This document shows positions 40,584 to 50,054 of a DNA stretch of 64,000 nucleotides, piece by piece. The translations under genes were made by a program, and so were the position numbers. Each line of letters starts with the position of its first letter. The stretch's first letter is position 1. The DNA is taken from assembly GCA_009859145.1 (NCBI GenBank), contig VRVR01000034.1, forward strand, positions 50,276 to 114,275, given 5' to 3'. The notes under the pieces were generated by a model, which saw only the letters and a list, made by a program, of their open reading frames with translations, made no database searches and was not told where the DNA came from. The DNA comes from Andalucia godoyi (Eukaryota > Discoba > Jakobea > Jakobida > Andaluciidae).

Positions 40584-41729
40584 ATGACAGATTCTGTGAA
40601 GACGTTTGTATGCGAGGCAAAAGGGTGGGACGGGTGTCCATTGCATGTTACTGTGCACCTGCCTCCGCAAGCCAAGGGACTCGTTCTGTGCGGTCATGCG
40701 ATGGCTGTTGATTCTCGTACAATGTACCGACCACCCACGACCGTCACGACCAGCACCCCAAAACCACGTAGCACCACTCGCGAAACGATTGGGTCAGTGC
40801 TTCTGAAGCAAGGATTTGGAATTGCTTTGCATGAAAGCCGAAACCGACGGCAGAGCGGGTTGCCGGCAAACAAGGGTGGATGTGCGACGTACGAAGACTA
40901 TGTGCACGATGTCGGATCGCTAGTGGACTGTATTTGCGAACATCCGCAACTCAAGCACTTGCCCCTTGCAACCCTTGGCCATTCTCAGTTTGCACATGTT
41001 GTTCTCGCGTACCTCTCGATGAGTCTGGACCCTCGCGTTAAGGCCCACGTGATGTTTGGGGGGAATGCGTGGGTGAAGCGGTATGAAACGTCGACCTTGA
41101 AGTGGATGCTCAAGGTTCTGATTATGGTCGCGGTGCAGCTCTGTGCATTGATTGTTGGCTATGTGCCATTTGTGCGGCTTGGAATGGGCACGTGCGACGA
41201 AAGCGCACTCTTCTGGTCGTCGTTTCTGCGGTTCAACTGGAGAGATGAGTGGTGTACAGATCGGCGTGCTCCGGAGCCTGTTCATGGCAAAAACGCCAGG
41301 AGGTCGAATCGGAAAAACGAATGTCCTACTTGGACTCAGTATCGCAGCAGATTTGGCACAGATTCGGCTGCTATCCGCAACAGCGTGTCTTCGCTCGATT
41401 TCGACTATGCCGCGCATCTTTCCGAGATCAAAACGCCTGTTCTTGCTGTCTTTTCTTCAGCGGATACATTGGAGTGCAAAACAGAACAAGGAATCTTGTT
41501 CTCTGCTGCGGTCCCCAACAGGAGCATCGTCGTGTGTGATACAGGGATGTCGAAGCTGGACAAGCGAGATGTCGCGGCCATTGAGAGAGCGAGAATGGAC
41601 GGACACTCGGTGCAGATTTTCCAAACCAGCCGGCTCAATCACATGGGGCTCTTGACAAGTGCGGGTGGTCAGCCCGTCTGGGAGTATGCGTCGACGTGGA
41701 TCCATGCCACGGTCCTCAGTCGACTTTAA
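40584..41729 (+). CDS. Alpha/beta hydrolase-fold protein with GHSQF nucleophile elbow
   Basis: 381 residues. An N-terminal beta-sheet part contains GLVLCGHAMAVDS. Residues 131-135 read GHSQF, where the usual elbow is GxSxG. The acid is probably Asp near 292 (VFSSADTLE) and the base His near 351 (RLNHMGLL), so a complete Ser-Asp-His triad is available. A hydrophobic helix at about 178-198 (LKVLIMVAVQLCALIVGYVPF) could be a lid or membrane contact. The C-terminal third resembles the predicted hydrolase group that includes COG4757. Substrate is unknown. The elbow Gly-to-Phe change may restrict access or abolish activity. A bacterial origin is possible but not shown. Single exon. Confidence 0.75.
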   Translation: MTDSVKTFVCEAKGWDGCPLHVTVHLPPQAKGLVLCGHAMAVDSRTMYRPPTTVTTSTPKPRSTTRETIGSVLLKQGFGIALHESRNRRQSGLPANKGGCATYEDYVHDVGSLVDCICEHPQLKHLPLATLGHSQFAHVVLAYLSMSLDPRVKAHVMFGGNAWVKRYETSTLKWMLKVLIMVAVQLCALIVGYVPFVRLGMGTCDESALFWSSFLRFNWRDEWCTDRRAPEPVHGKNARRSNRKNECPTWTQYRSRFGTDSAAIRNSVSSLDFDYAAHLSEIKTPVLAVFSSADTLECKTEQGILFSAAVPNRSIVVCDTGMSKLDKRDVAAIERARMDGHSVQIFQTSRLNHMGLLTSAGGQPVWEYASTWIHATVLSRL

Positions 41730-41873
41730 TTATCTGATTCTCATTTGTTTATTGATTATTGATATTATTATTTTCTTTTTGAAAGGGTTTGTTGATTGCT
41801 CGATGTCCGCTGCCCAGTTTCCCTTTGGAAGCTTCAACAGTTGTCGTATGGAGAACATCCATATACTGAGTAT

Positions 41874-42282
41874 GCATGACCGTCGCTAATCATGCCGTAA
41901 TCAAATGTTTCAACCGGGGGCCCTGCCGGCGTTCTCAAGAGAAATGCTGTTGCGCGCACCATTCCAATCGCGACCAATCCGGCATGCACGCTGTGGACAT
42001 GCAGGCATCCTCCAATCGCGGCGCTTCTTCCCTTCTGCCGGCTCCCTCCGCACCGTACGAGAGGGACGGTCGAATTTCGGAAGTAGAATGCAGTCATGCT
42101 CACTCACACAGCCATTTTTGCAAGCTTAAAATAAAAAAAGGATGAACAAACAAAGGAGGTTGCTGCTTTAAATAGTGTTCCCAGAAATTAGCATCTGAAC
42201 AATTTGGGGCTTTCCCAACCTAAACAGCCTCGAACCTTGGATTATTAAGCGAGCAAATCCAGAATGTCAATTTCGTTTGCTT
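41874..42282 (-). mobile_element. Dispersed repeat, copy 1 (full form, 409 bp)
   Basis: The blocks 41874-41927 and 42110-42282 are nearly identical to 60663-60716 and 60717-60890. Copy 1 has 182 bp (41928-42109) that copy 2 lacks. No terminal inverted repeats or clear target duplications are visible. On the minus strand there is a B-box-like GGTTCGAGGC at about 42225-42234, and a T-run (7 Ts) at 42132-42138, as in Pol III units. The internal segment contains CCGTACGAGAGGGACGG, which has the core of the rRNA sarcin-ricin loop (GTACGAGAGG). It also has an 89-codon minus-strand frame. It could be a SINE-like element or an RNA gene. Orientation is inferred from these signals only. Confidence 0.6.
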
Positions 42283-42507
42283 GTAGTTGTTTTTTTAATA
42301 TTATTTTTTTACGTACGTTTATGCGTGTTGTTGCTTGTCGCCACCTTTGTGAGAAACGGAGCAAACCCTCAAAAAGAAGGTGCCGATTCCACGATTTTAT
42401 TCCCCTTTTTCATTCGGGATATTGGATTATTCGTTTATCTATTTTATTACCATTCTTATTATTTATCATTATATTTTTGGTTCTATTCAATCGGTAATCA
42501 AAGATTT

Positions 42508-42566
42508 ACTATTATTATTATTATTTTAATTATTATTATTATTGTTGTTGTTGTTGTTGTTGTTTT
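42508..42566 (+). repeat. (ATT)n(GTT)n microsatellite
   Basis: Triplet runs 50 bp upstream of the chosen start of the leucine-rich-repeat gene. Confidence 0.95.
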
Positions 42567-42616
42567 GAACTGTACCGGACAAGGCTGCAGAATTGCTCCA
42601 CACAAACATTCGAGAC

Positions 42617-45600
42617 ATGCGGCATTTTGCAACCGCGACTCTTCTCGTTGTCCTTGTTGTTCTCGGACTCTCACAAGACTGCTTTTCCTATTCGGGTATG
42701 CCAGTTACGGAGGGACAGATGACGTCTCCTGTCCACCGATCCCGAAAACCAAAGGGTCCCATTCAAAGCAGATCTCTAGCTGTGGATCCCGAGCGGCTGT
42801 CTCAGCTGCATTCAAAGAGAGCCGAGCATGATCGCCATCTAAGAAAGCTTGGCTACGGGATGGATCGCATGCGATGGGACCCTGTTCTCCACGGGTCTCG
42901 AGGCATCATCGAGAGTGGCCATGTGAATGAGAATATCCATACGTCCTGGTCAATGTTCCGCAAGCATAATAGGCTCAAAATTTCGAGAGGGAATGACCAA
43001 AGTTCTGCTGGCAGGAGACGGTCATCTAGGGCGCTTGGAATGGAGGTGGAGTATTCTCCGGATTGCGCGGTTCTTTGCAAGCTTATGGACATGCAGCCTC
43101 CTGGGTATCAGATCCCGTTGGTGATGCCAACGTTTGCTTTGCAGTGGGAAACGTGTGCGAATGCTTCCAGCTGGAGTTGCTGCAATCCAAACACCGCTGG
43201 TGTCAGCTGCCAGGTGATTAACGGTGTCAATCGAGTAACGAAGATCATTGGCAGCTCGTGGAACCTTGTTGGAAACGTTCCGGTGGAATTTAGTCAGCTG
43301 GAATATCTTGTCTCGCTCGAATTGAACGATAACAACTTTATCGGCTCTTTTCCCACGTGGTTGCTGAATCTGTCGCATTTGACGGACTTGCAGATTGCGG
43401 GCAACTTTTTATCCGGACCGCTGCCGTCCAATTGGACTGGGGTACCTGCACTGCAGATTCTGTATCTCGGGTATAATCTTTTCGAGGGGGCGATCCCAGA
43501 CGCCATTTACTCTCTGCGAGATCTCGGAGGACTGTATCTGACCGAGACATTCATTGGAGGCCCAATTTCACCGATGATCGGTCAAGCCACAAGTCTGACG
43601 CTGTTTGTTTCGGAAGCGACAACTTTGATTGGCGAGTTACCTGATGTGTTTGCAAATCTTACCCGGCTTCGTCGCTTTTCTGTATCCGCCAACTCTCTCA
43701 ACGGAACACTCCCTCCAAGCATTTACGAATGCCAGTCGTTACAATTTTTGTTGCTGGACGATAACTTCTTCTTTGGGGAAATTCCGAATAGCATATCGCA
43801 ATTGACCTTTCTTCGAGTCTTGTACATCAACGAGAACAATTTCACAGGAACAGTGCCGACGGCACTGGCCAGTCTATCGGGCTTGGAGTCTCTCGGGTTG
43901 CAAGTCAATTCGTTCAGCGGGACATTACCAGGAGCTCTGGCGAACTGCACATTGCTGGCAGAACTGCAAGTCTATTTCAACGATTTTTCGTACATTGATC
44001 CAAGCCTCTTCAATCCGACAAGCATGCTGACGTACGTCGACGTCTCCTTCAATTCGCTGACAGAGATCCCCGATTCTGTTGGGCTACTTTCTAAGCTTTT
44101 GGTCCTCAAGGTTGATGCCAACAACTTGACGGCCTTTCCCATCAATGCCATCACAAGCGTTTCCACTCTGAATCTGTTGTCCATGTCTTTCAATCTCATT
44201 TATGATAGTTACTATGACAACAATGATTACAATTGCCAAACTCTTGATGCTGCCAGTCAGTCGTACGTTGCTGTGCTGGATATTTCGAACAATCCAAACA
44301 TCTTTTGCAACTTGTATTCTATGTACTTGTGCAATGCAGCAAACTACGGAGGCGGTGCTCTTGTCGTGCTGAATGTTGCGCATTCGGGAATCTATGTTGA
44401 AGAGTCGTACACCATGGTTGCGTACTCGGAAGAACATTCGTGTGGTCTGCTGTCTCTGATTACACTCGATCTCACAGGTTGCAATGTGGCCGATGTGGAC
44501 GCTCTTGATGTCGTTGGGCGATCTTTCCCTGCATTGGAGGAGCTGATGGTTCCAAATTCTCAGCTACAATCAGACATTGCACAAATGCAACTGCTGCCGT
44601 TCATGCTGTTTTTCAATGCATCGCACAACCCGAATTTCCAATTCAACGTTCTGGACTATGGGGCTTCTCTGGTTGTCCAGCCGTCGGCTTCAACGATGTA
44701 CAATGCATCTGCCAATGGCCACTACTTTTGCTTTGAAGTCGAGTCGATTATTCAGCCTTCTGCTCTGTTTGTCGTAGACATTGACATCTTGTCACAGTAC
44801 CAACTGTGTTTTTGCGACAAGGGATTCTATGGCAAGCCTCCGCACTGCGCGCTTTGCCCGACAAACGCTGTCTGCCCTGGTCCGGATCTTGTTGCGGCGC
44901 GCACGTCTGAGTTAGACAATGTCGATGCGCGATACTTGGCCTACTTGCAAGGAGGAACCATGTTTGCAGAGACGGGCTACTGGGCTTCTCCGCCATACGA
45001 TTTGGATGATCTTCAACGAGGGATGTATCCGACTACGTTTATTCAGTGCAATGGATTTGGTGCTGCGCTGTCGAGGTGTCGACCCAATAGCTCAAACTTC
45101 ACGCAAGCATGCGAAGACGGGTATACAGACCGGTTGTGCTCGAAATGCAGCTCTTCGTATTTCTCGGTTTCTGCTGAATGGTCTGCTGTTACGACGTGCT
45201 TGTCTTGCAGCAATCAGGTCTCCCTTCCGTGGTTCCTTTTCATTCTGATATTGTGCTTGATCATCGTTATGATCGTCGCCTTCGTATCCTCCGCTTCTAC
45301 TTCCGGCTTCCTGAAGATTCTCATCTTCTTCTTGCAGTTTGTTGCGCAGTTGCGGCTACCAATACCGTCAGGTGCTGGCGGATTTTTCTCGACCATTTTT
45401 GCCATGAGTTCCCTCAGCTTGTTCGGACCTGAATGTTATGTTGACTGGTGGAACTACGAATCTCAGTTTATCCTTGCCATCCTGGTGCCGGTTGGCTGTG
45501 CTATTGCCATTGGCTTTGTGTGGATTTCGGGAAAGCTGCTCAGCTTGGTGATCGGTAGGTCTCTCGATGCGCCGTTCTTGTCGTGGAATGATCGTTGTGT

Positions 45601-46411
45601 TCGAGCGCTTCTGTTCTTGATGTACGTTGCTTATATTTCTACCTGCTTGGCAATCTTTACTCCTCTGAAATGCTCGCTGGATTCCGGGACTGGAGAGCGC
45701 TATCTCACAAATGTTCCTTACAAGTCGTGCAACACATGGATACGTCCTGTTGCAATCACGTACATCATATTGTTTGTTTTTGGCCTCCCTGCGCTGTTGT
45801 TTTTCATTGTTTATGCAGCTTTGAAAAAGGGCGGCAAAACCGAAGACATTGCACGTGCGAGAAAGGTGTACGGACTCCTGTTCGGCACATTCATTTCCGG
45901 CTTCGAGTATTGGGAGATCCTGATTACGTTTCGACGCCTTGGTCTTGCAGCGGTCTTTCTAAACCTCGACTATCACTCGTCTTTTCAAGGCATGATTATC
46001 CTGTTTATTCTGTTCTCTGCTCTCTATTTGCAGGTGCTGTACTCTCCATACAGTCTAAGAACTGAGAACATAATGGAAAGCTGCGGGCTGATCCTTGTCG
46101 CACTGAACTACGTTGTATCATTGCAGTTTGAATCCAGTACAATTGCGGATGCAACGTCAATTGCTGTGTTTCTGATGCTCCTGAACGTAACGTTCATATT
46201 CGTCGACTTGCTCCTGTTGTTTATGACGACCAAAATTTTCGCACGAGTTTTCCGTCGATCTGCTCTGCGCCTTCGAAAACAGTCATTTCGCCGGAGCTGG
46301 AATGGGGTCCCTGGTGAGGATGTAGCGCTGGAGGAAGTGTTTTTGAAGCAGAACGACCGAGAACTGGTCGATGGCCGGCCAGTTGATGCCAGTTCGTCCG
46401 TGAAATCGTAA
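42617..46411 (+). CDS. Leucine-rich-repeat, cysteine-rich, multi-pass membrane protein
   Basis: 1264 residues. The ATG at 42617 is chosen because it begins a clean signal peptide (MRHFATATLLVVLVVLGLSQ). Residues 145-195 are a Cys-containing cap (WSCCNPNTAGVSC), like the N-cap of plant-type LRR proteins. Residues 200-500 hold about 12 LRRs of the plant-type LxGxxPxx class (NLVGNVPVEFSQL, NNFIGSFPTWLLNL). Residues 720-860 are Cys-rich (CFCDKGFYGKPPHCALC, CSKCSSSYF), like the ephrin-receptor/GCC2-GCC3 type repeat. From 866 there are about nine hydrophobic helices to residue 1203, then a basic tail. Probably a surface receptor or adhesion protein with a channel- or GPCR-like core. Single exon. 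Confidence 0.85.
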   Translation: MRHFATATLLVVLVVLGLSQDCFSYSGMPVTEGQMTSPVHRSRKPKGPIQSRSLAVDPERLSQLHSKRAEHDRHLRKLGYGMDRMRWDPVLHGSRGIIESGHVNENIHTSWSMFRKHNRLKISRGNDQSSAGRRRSSRALGMEVEYSPDCAVLCKLMDMQPPGYQIPLVMPTFALQWETCANASSWSCCNPNTAGVSCQVINGVNRVTKIIGSSWNLVGNVPVEFSQLEYLVSLELNDNNFIGSFPTWLLNLSHLTDLQIAGNFLSGPLPSNWTGVPALQILYLGYNLFEGAIPDAIYSLRDLGGLYLTETFIGGPISPMIGQATSLTLFVSEATTLIGELPDVFANLTRLRRFSVSANSLNGTLPPSIYECQSLQFLLLDDNFFFGEIPNSISQLTFLRVLYINENNFTGTVPTALASLSGLESLGLQVNSFSGTLPGALANCTLLAELQVYFNDFSYIDPSLFNPTSMLTYVDVSFNSLTEIPDSVGLLSKLLVLKVDANNLTAFPINAITSVSTLNLLSMSFNLIYDSYYDNNDYNCQTLDAASQSYVAVLDISNNPNIFCNLYSMYLCNAANYGGGALVVLNVAHSGIYVEESYTMVAYSEEHSCGLLSLITLDLTGCNVADVDALDVVGRSFPALEELMVPNSQLQSDIAQMQLLPFMLFFNASHNPNFQFNVLDYGASLVVQPSASTMYNASANGHYFCFEVESIIQPSALFVVDIDILSQYQLCFCDKGFYGKPPHCALCPTNAVCPGPDLVAARTSELDNVDARYLAYLQGGTMFAETGYWASPPYDLDDLQRGMYPTTFIQCNGFGAALSRCRPNSSNFTQACEDGYTDRLCSKCSSSYFSVSAEWSAVTTCLSCSNQVSLPWFLFILILCLIIVMIVAFVSSASTSGFLKILIFFLQFVAQLRLPIPSGAGGFFSTIFAMSSLSLFGPECYVDWWNYESQFILAILVPVGCAIAIGFVWISGKLLSLVIGRSLDAPFLSWNDRCVRALLFLMYVAYISTCLAIFTPLKCSLDSGTGERYLTNVPYKSCNTWIRPVAITYIILFVFGLPALLFFIVYAALKKGGKTEDIARARKVYGLLFGTFISGFEYWEILITFRRLGLAAVFLNLDYHSSFQGMIILFILFSALYLQVLYSPYSLRTENIMESCGLILVALNYVVSLQFESSTIADATSIAVFLMLLNVTFIFVDLLLLFMTTKIFARVFRRSALRLRKQSFRRSWNGVPGEDVALEEVFLKQNDRELVDGRPVDASSSVKS

Positions 46412-46427
46412 TGGTCGTAACGGTCAT

Positions 46428-46460
<33 letters not shown>

Positions 46461-46787
46461 AGCAACAGCAATAATAATAATAATAATAATGCAGTGATCA
46501 AAGTTTTGTAAATCATGGCCACACGATCGTGGATTCTATGACAGCGTCTACATTGTACACTAACCACGGATAATCATCGCCGATCACCCATAATCAATAC
46601 TGCAACCCAACAACATGCATAGTGCAACGCGGCTGCGTGTTTATAGGGATTTCATGATCATAATGGGGCGAAACGAATCGGGCATCGTGTGACAGAGTTG
46701 CTTAAGACAGCAAACGCATGCGCATGGCGCGCGGCAGTGCTTATGTTTTTACGTGTGGGTTAGATTGCTTCATCATATCGCAATAAA
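46412..46787. other. Convergent 3' spacer with triplet repeats
   Basis: (ATC/ATA)n at 46423-46490, then ordinary AT-rich sequence. No gene seen. Confidence 0.55.
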
Positions 46788-49679
46788 TTACAGCGGTTTT
46801 GCCAGTGATCTCAACTGGTTTGCAATTTTTTCGACAGAAGCACTGAATGTTGGCAGATCGACGTCAGAAGACAAGAGCGATAATAGATTGTTCAAATCAC
46901 TGGAAGACAGCGAAGGAACAACCTGTGGGCACACATTTCCAATAAAGTACTCTCGGAAATTTTGAAAGTGCACCGCTTGGGCAATCTCAAAGATCGCCAC
47001 GAGAATGTTGTCCTTTCGAAGTGCTACATCTTGGGAAACCAACGCCGACAACAGGGAAACAAGGAAGCGACTCTGAAATTGCTCAACAAAAAACGATCGC
47101 TCAAACAACAGCTTTGACTTGTTCAGTTCCGCAAGATGAGAAAGGTTGACGTCAAACATGGCCAATTCCCTCGAATTCAATGCAGACAGCATCAATTCCA
47201 AGATCGTTCGCACCACGAAGGCAGCACTTTCGCTTTTGAATGCACAGTTTGACTGCATGTCAAAAAAGTACCGCCAATTATCTGCCAAAATCGTATACAA
47301 CAGCCCGAAGAACTCCATGCCAACATCCAACATGTCGCCACGCAGTGCCGCGAAGTCCGAGATTCGAGGATACACAATATCGAGAGAAAACTTCACGATG
47401 TTGTCAATGAAAGCATGGTAGGCTCCAGAACCATCCCGCAGCATTGACGTCAAGAGTCTCAAAAGCTTGACAAGCAAGCGAGTACAATCATTTGCGTGAT
47501 ACTGGAACAGCTGTGCAAACACTGGGGAGGAGAAGAAGTTCAAAAACACGAACACGCACTTTTCAACATACTCATTTCCAATTGCACGCCGGAGAGACTC
47601 GATAATTGAATTAAACACGTCGAAAATCTTGTCAAAGACCACAAAATTCCCTGTATTGTTCTTGACAAGCTCCAGGAGAGGAGACAAGAGAGGGTGCAAA
47701 GACTGCAATATGCGAGCTTTCAGTGGAGAGTTCTTTGATTTGGAGAAAGCAGCAATGCTTTCAACGAGACTTAGCAGTCTCAATCCCTCAGTCATGCTGT
47801 GCTCATCACGAAACGAGCCATCTTGCAGTAGATTCAGCAACGGAGAAACAATGACATGAGAAATTGACTGGGAAAACGCTTGCGCTCGCTCAAGCACGGA
47901 AGCATTCCCGCTCTCCTTTGCTAGATCCGCTCCGTCTGCCACCAACAAAGCATGCGCCATAATGCTGACAACAATCTGCTGAACGGACACTGGAATGGAA
48001 CTCTGAGATGCACAGAGAACAGACACATTCGACAACAGCAGCGAAACAGACGAGTACTTTGACAAATTTGGAGGGCGTACCTGAGTGCACATAACCCGAA
48101 ACACTTTGAGCGAGGACTCGATAAGATCCGTTGGTGCACAATTCTTGGGATCCAAAGAACTGAGGCATGTATCAAACACCGCCGAAGTCAAGAGCTCGAA
48201 GTTTCTCGGAGTCACAAACTCGCTGGCATTCGTACTGTCATACGCAACAGATCGAAAGCGCTCCATCCAGGGACAAAACGAGGACACGGCGCTTAGGGTC
48301 TCCAGAGAGACCTTCAGTCCGGGTGCATGCATTCTGAAGAGCTGCAGGGAAAAGCAACTTTGCAGAATCTGCAAAAGCGACTGTACCATCGAAGCAGAAT
48401 CCAAAAATCTCTCTGAAAAGTACTCTCCAGAAGTGAGAATTGCGACTTGCTGAATGATTTTCAGAATGGAAACAACATCCTGACACAAGGAAACAGAGAG
48501 AACATTCGTGGAATTCGCTTGGAGCTGTTGCTGAAATGGATTCATGGCAGCAGTGACAATGTTTAGGCAGTCCTGAGGAAACAAATCAGCGACATTGTCA
48601 ATCGATTCTGCACAGGAGCGCAGGAACGAGTCTCGTGCAGTCTCATTGAAAAAGTCTCTTTCTGAATCGTCGAGATCCGCGAAAAGCCCGGGCGATTGCG
48701 TCTGTAGCATACAGCGAATAATCGACTGAACAAGCGAGAGACAAACATCGCGATATGCAGGCGCAAGACGCAAGTCCAATCGAATAGAATCTAGCCATTG
48801 GTTCCAAAAATCTAGACAGGTGATCAGAGAGTCACTGTTGCACGTGTGAGAGAAGGTAAACTGGAAAGCAGCGCTCAAGAACGCCATGTCGCCGTGCACG
48901 TACTGCAGTCCCACTCTGCTGAACATGTTAAACAAACGAATGACCTGCGAAGTATACTCTTCGAACGACGCATCAGCAGACAGCGTGGTTGACTTTTCCA
49001 GTAACTGAGTCAAAAATCGAACATCTACGGGAATGGATAGTTCGGCAAGGCACAGAATGGCAGATGGAGCGTCCACATCAGAAGGGCACAAACAAATGTC
49101 GTAAATCGCCTGAACGATGGTCGGATGGGTGATTCGACACTTGCCGATGCAGTCCAGCAGAGCCTCCACATGCCGCTTTTCAGCAAGCATGGTTCGAAAC
49201 GCAGTCAACACGTCGTCATTGTAAAACTGCAGTTCCCCGACAATGAGAATCCCAATAGAAGTCAGGTTCTTGTCTGCTAAAAGATCCATAATTCTCTCGC
49301 CGTACAGATTCGATGCTTGCGCTCCCTGAGCCTTGATGAGCATACACAGGACTTGGACAAACTTGTTCACGACAAACTGTTGCTGGACTGCCGAGTTTGG
49401 CGGAGACACCACCATGCGGAACACTTCGTCTTGCAAAAACAAAATATCGTCCGCTTTCATATTGGATATCTTCTTTGAAATCACCGAAACAGCAAAAAAA
49501 TACAAAAACGGAGACGAAGAGTTTGATCGAAGAAGAGAAACAGCCAGACTCCGCGGATCCGATTGATTTTGGATCGTCGCAAACGTCGACTCAAGATCCT
49601 TTCTTCGCTGTGGCGTCACTTGCGAATTGTAGAATTCTCCAAGAAGGTTCTCTAATACTAGAATATCGTTCGCGCTCAT
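46788..49679 (-). CDS. Exportin-6-like karyopherin
   Basis: 963 residues, all helical HEAT-type repeats, somewhat shorter than animal XPO6 (about 1125). The N-terminus follows the importin-beta plan of XPO6: a first helix LENLLGEFYNSQVTPQRRKDLE, then SSSPFLYFFAVSVISKKISN (the CRIME/importin-beta N-terminal helix pair), then VVNKFVQVLCMLIK. Exportin-6 carries actin-profilin out of the nucleus with RanGTP. Other members (exportin-4, -7, transportin types) are less similar at the N-terminus, but I cannot exclude them. The gene has a single exon, and an ATG at 49679 opens the reading frame. Confidence 0.62.
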   Translation of the reverse strand: MSANDILVLENLLGEFYNSQVTPQRRKDLESTFATIQNQSDPRSLAVSLLRSNSSSPFLYFFAVSVISKKISNMKADDILFLQDEVFRMVVSPPNSAVQQQFVVNKFVQVLCMLIKAQGAQASNLYGERIMDLLADKNLTSIGILIVGELQFYNDDVLTAFRTMLAEKRHVEALLDCIGKCRITHPTIVQAIYDICLCPSDVDAPSAILCLAELSIPVDVRFLTQLLEKSTTLSADASFEEYTSQVIRLFNMFSRVGLQYVHGDMAFLSAAFQFTFSHTCNSDSLITCLDFWNQWLDSIRLDLRLAPAYRDVCLSLVQSIIRCMLQTQSPGLFADLDDSERDFFNETARDSFLRSCAESIDNVADLFPQDCLNIVTAAMNPFQQQLQANSTNVLSVSLCQDVVSILKIIQQVAILTSGEYFSERFLDSASMVQSLLQILQSCFSLQLFRMHAPGLKVSLETLSAVSSFCPWMERFRSVAYDSTNASEFVTPRNFELLTSAVFDTCLSSLDPKNCAPTDLIESSLKVFRVMCTQVRPPNLSKYSSVSLLLSNVSVLCASQSSIPVSVQQIVVSIMAHALLVADGADLAKESGNASVLERAQAFSQSISHVIVSPLLNLLQDGSFRDEHSMTEGLRLLSLVESIAAFSKSKNSPLKARILQSLHPLLSPLLELVKNNTGNFVVFDKIFDVFNSIIESLRRAIGNEYVEKCVFVFLNFFSSPVFAQLFQYHANDCTRLLVKLLRLLTSMLRDGSGAYHAFIDNIVKFSLDIVYPRISDFAALRGDMLDVGMEFFGLLYTILADNWRYFFDMQSNCAFKSESAAFVVRTILELMLSALNSRELAMFDVNLSHLAELNKSKLLFERSFFVEQFQSRFLVSLLSALVSQDVALRKDNILVAIFEIAQAVHFQNFREYFIGNVCPQVVPSLSSSDLNNLLSLLSSDVDLPTFSASVEKIANQLRSLAKPL

Positions 49680-50054
49680 ACTGCCTCAAAATCCAAAAAT
49701 CCAAATCCAAAACCCAAAACCCAAAAATCCCAATCAGGCTCGCACAATGCAAAAACAAAGACAAGAAGAAAGGACAGCCGAACCCGAACGAACGAACGAA
49801 ACGAGCGACTTGCAGAAAAATCAAAAATGAACGATTTCCCTGAGTGAGCAAAAATGAGTTGTTACGACAGGCGACATTTTAGACAAAACCCGATCGACCT
49901 CGACCAAACTCAACTTGGGGCATTTTTTAATGGCGGCTGCTGGTCGGCGTTCTTGTTTTTGTGTTTCCTGTGAAAGCTGTGCACCATCCAGGACGTGCTC
50001 ACGACCCTAAATAGCGCGTAAAGGGAAGAGGCTGGTCTTCGTGCGAGGTTCTGG
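49680..50054. promoter_or_regulatory. Divergent promoter region
   Basis: 375 bp. Contains AAATCC/AAACCC-type repeats (49685-49735) and CGAACGAA repeats (49785-49803). No gene seen. Confidence 0.5.

Larger units (their letters stand above)
41730..42616. other. Spacer holding dispersed repeat copy 1
   Basis: 890 bp. AT-rich 3' flank, then the dispersed repeat (41874-42282), then T/AT-rich sequence with (ATT)n(GTT)n at 42508-42566 that leads into the leucine-rich-repeat gene. The only notable frame is the 89-codon minus-strand one inside the repeat. Confidence 0.6.
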
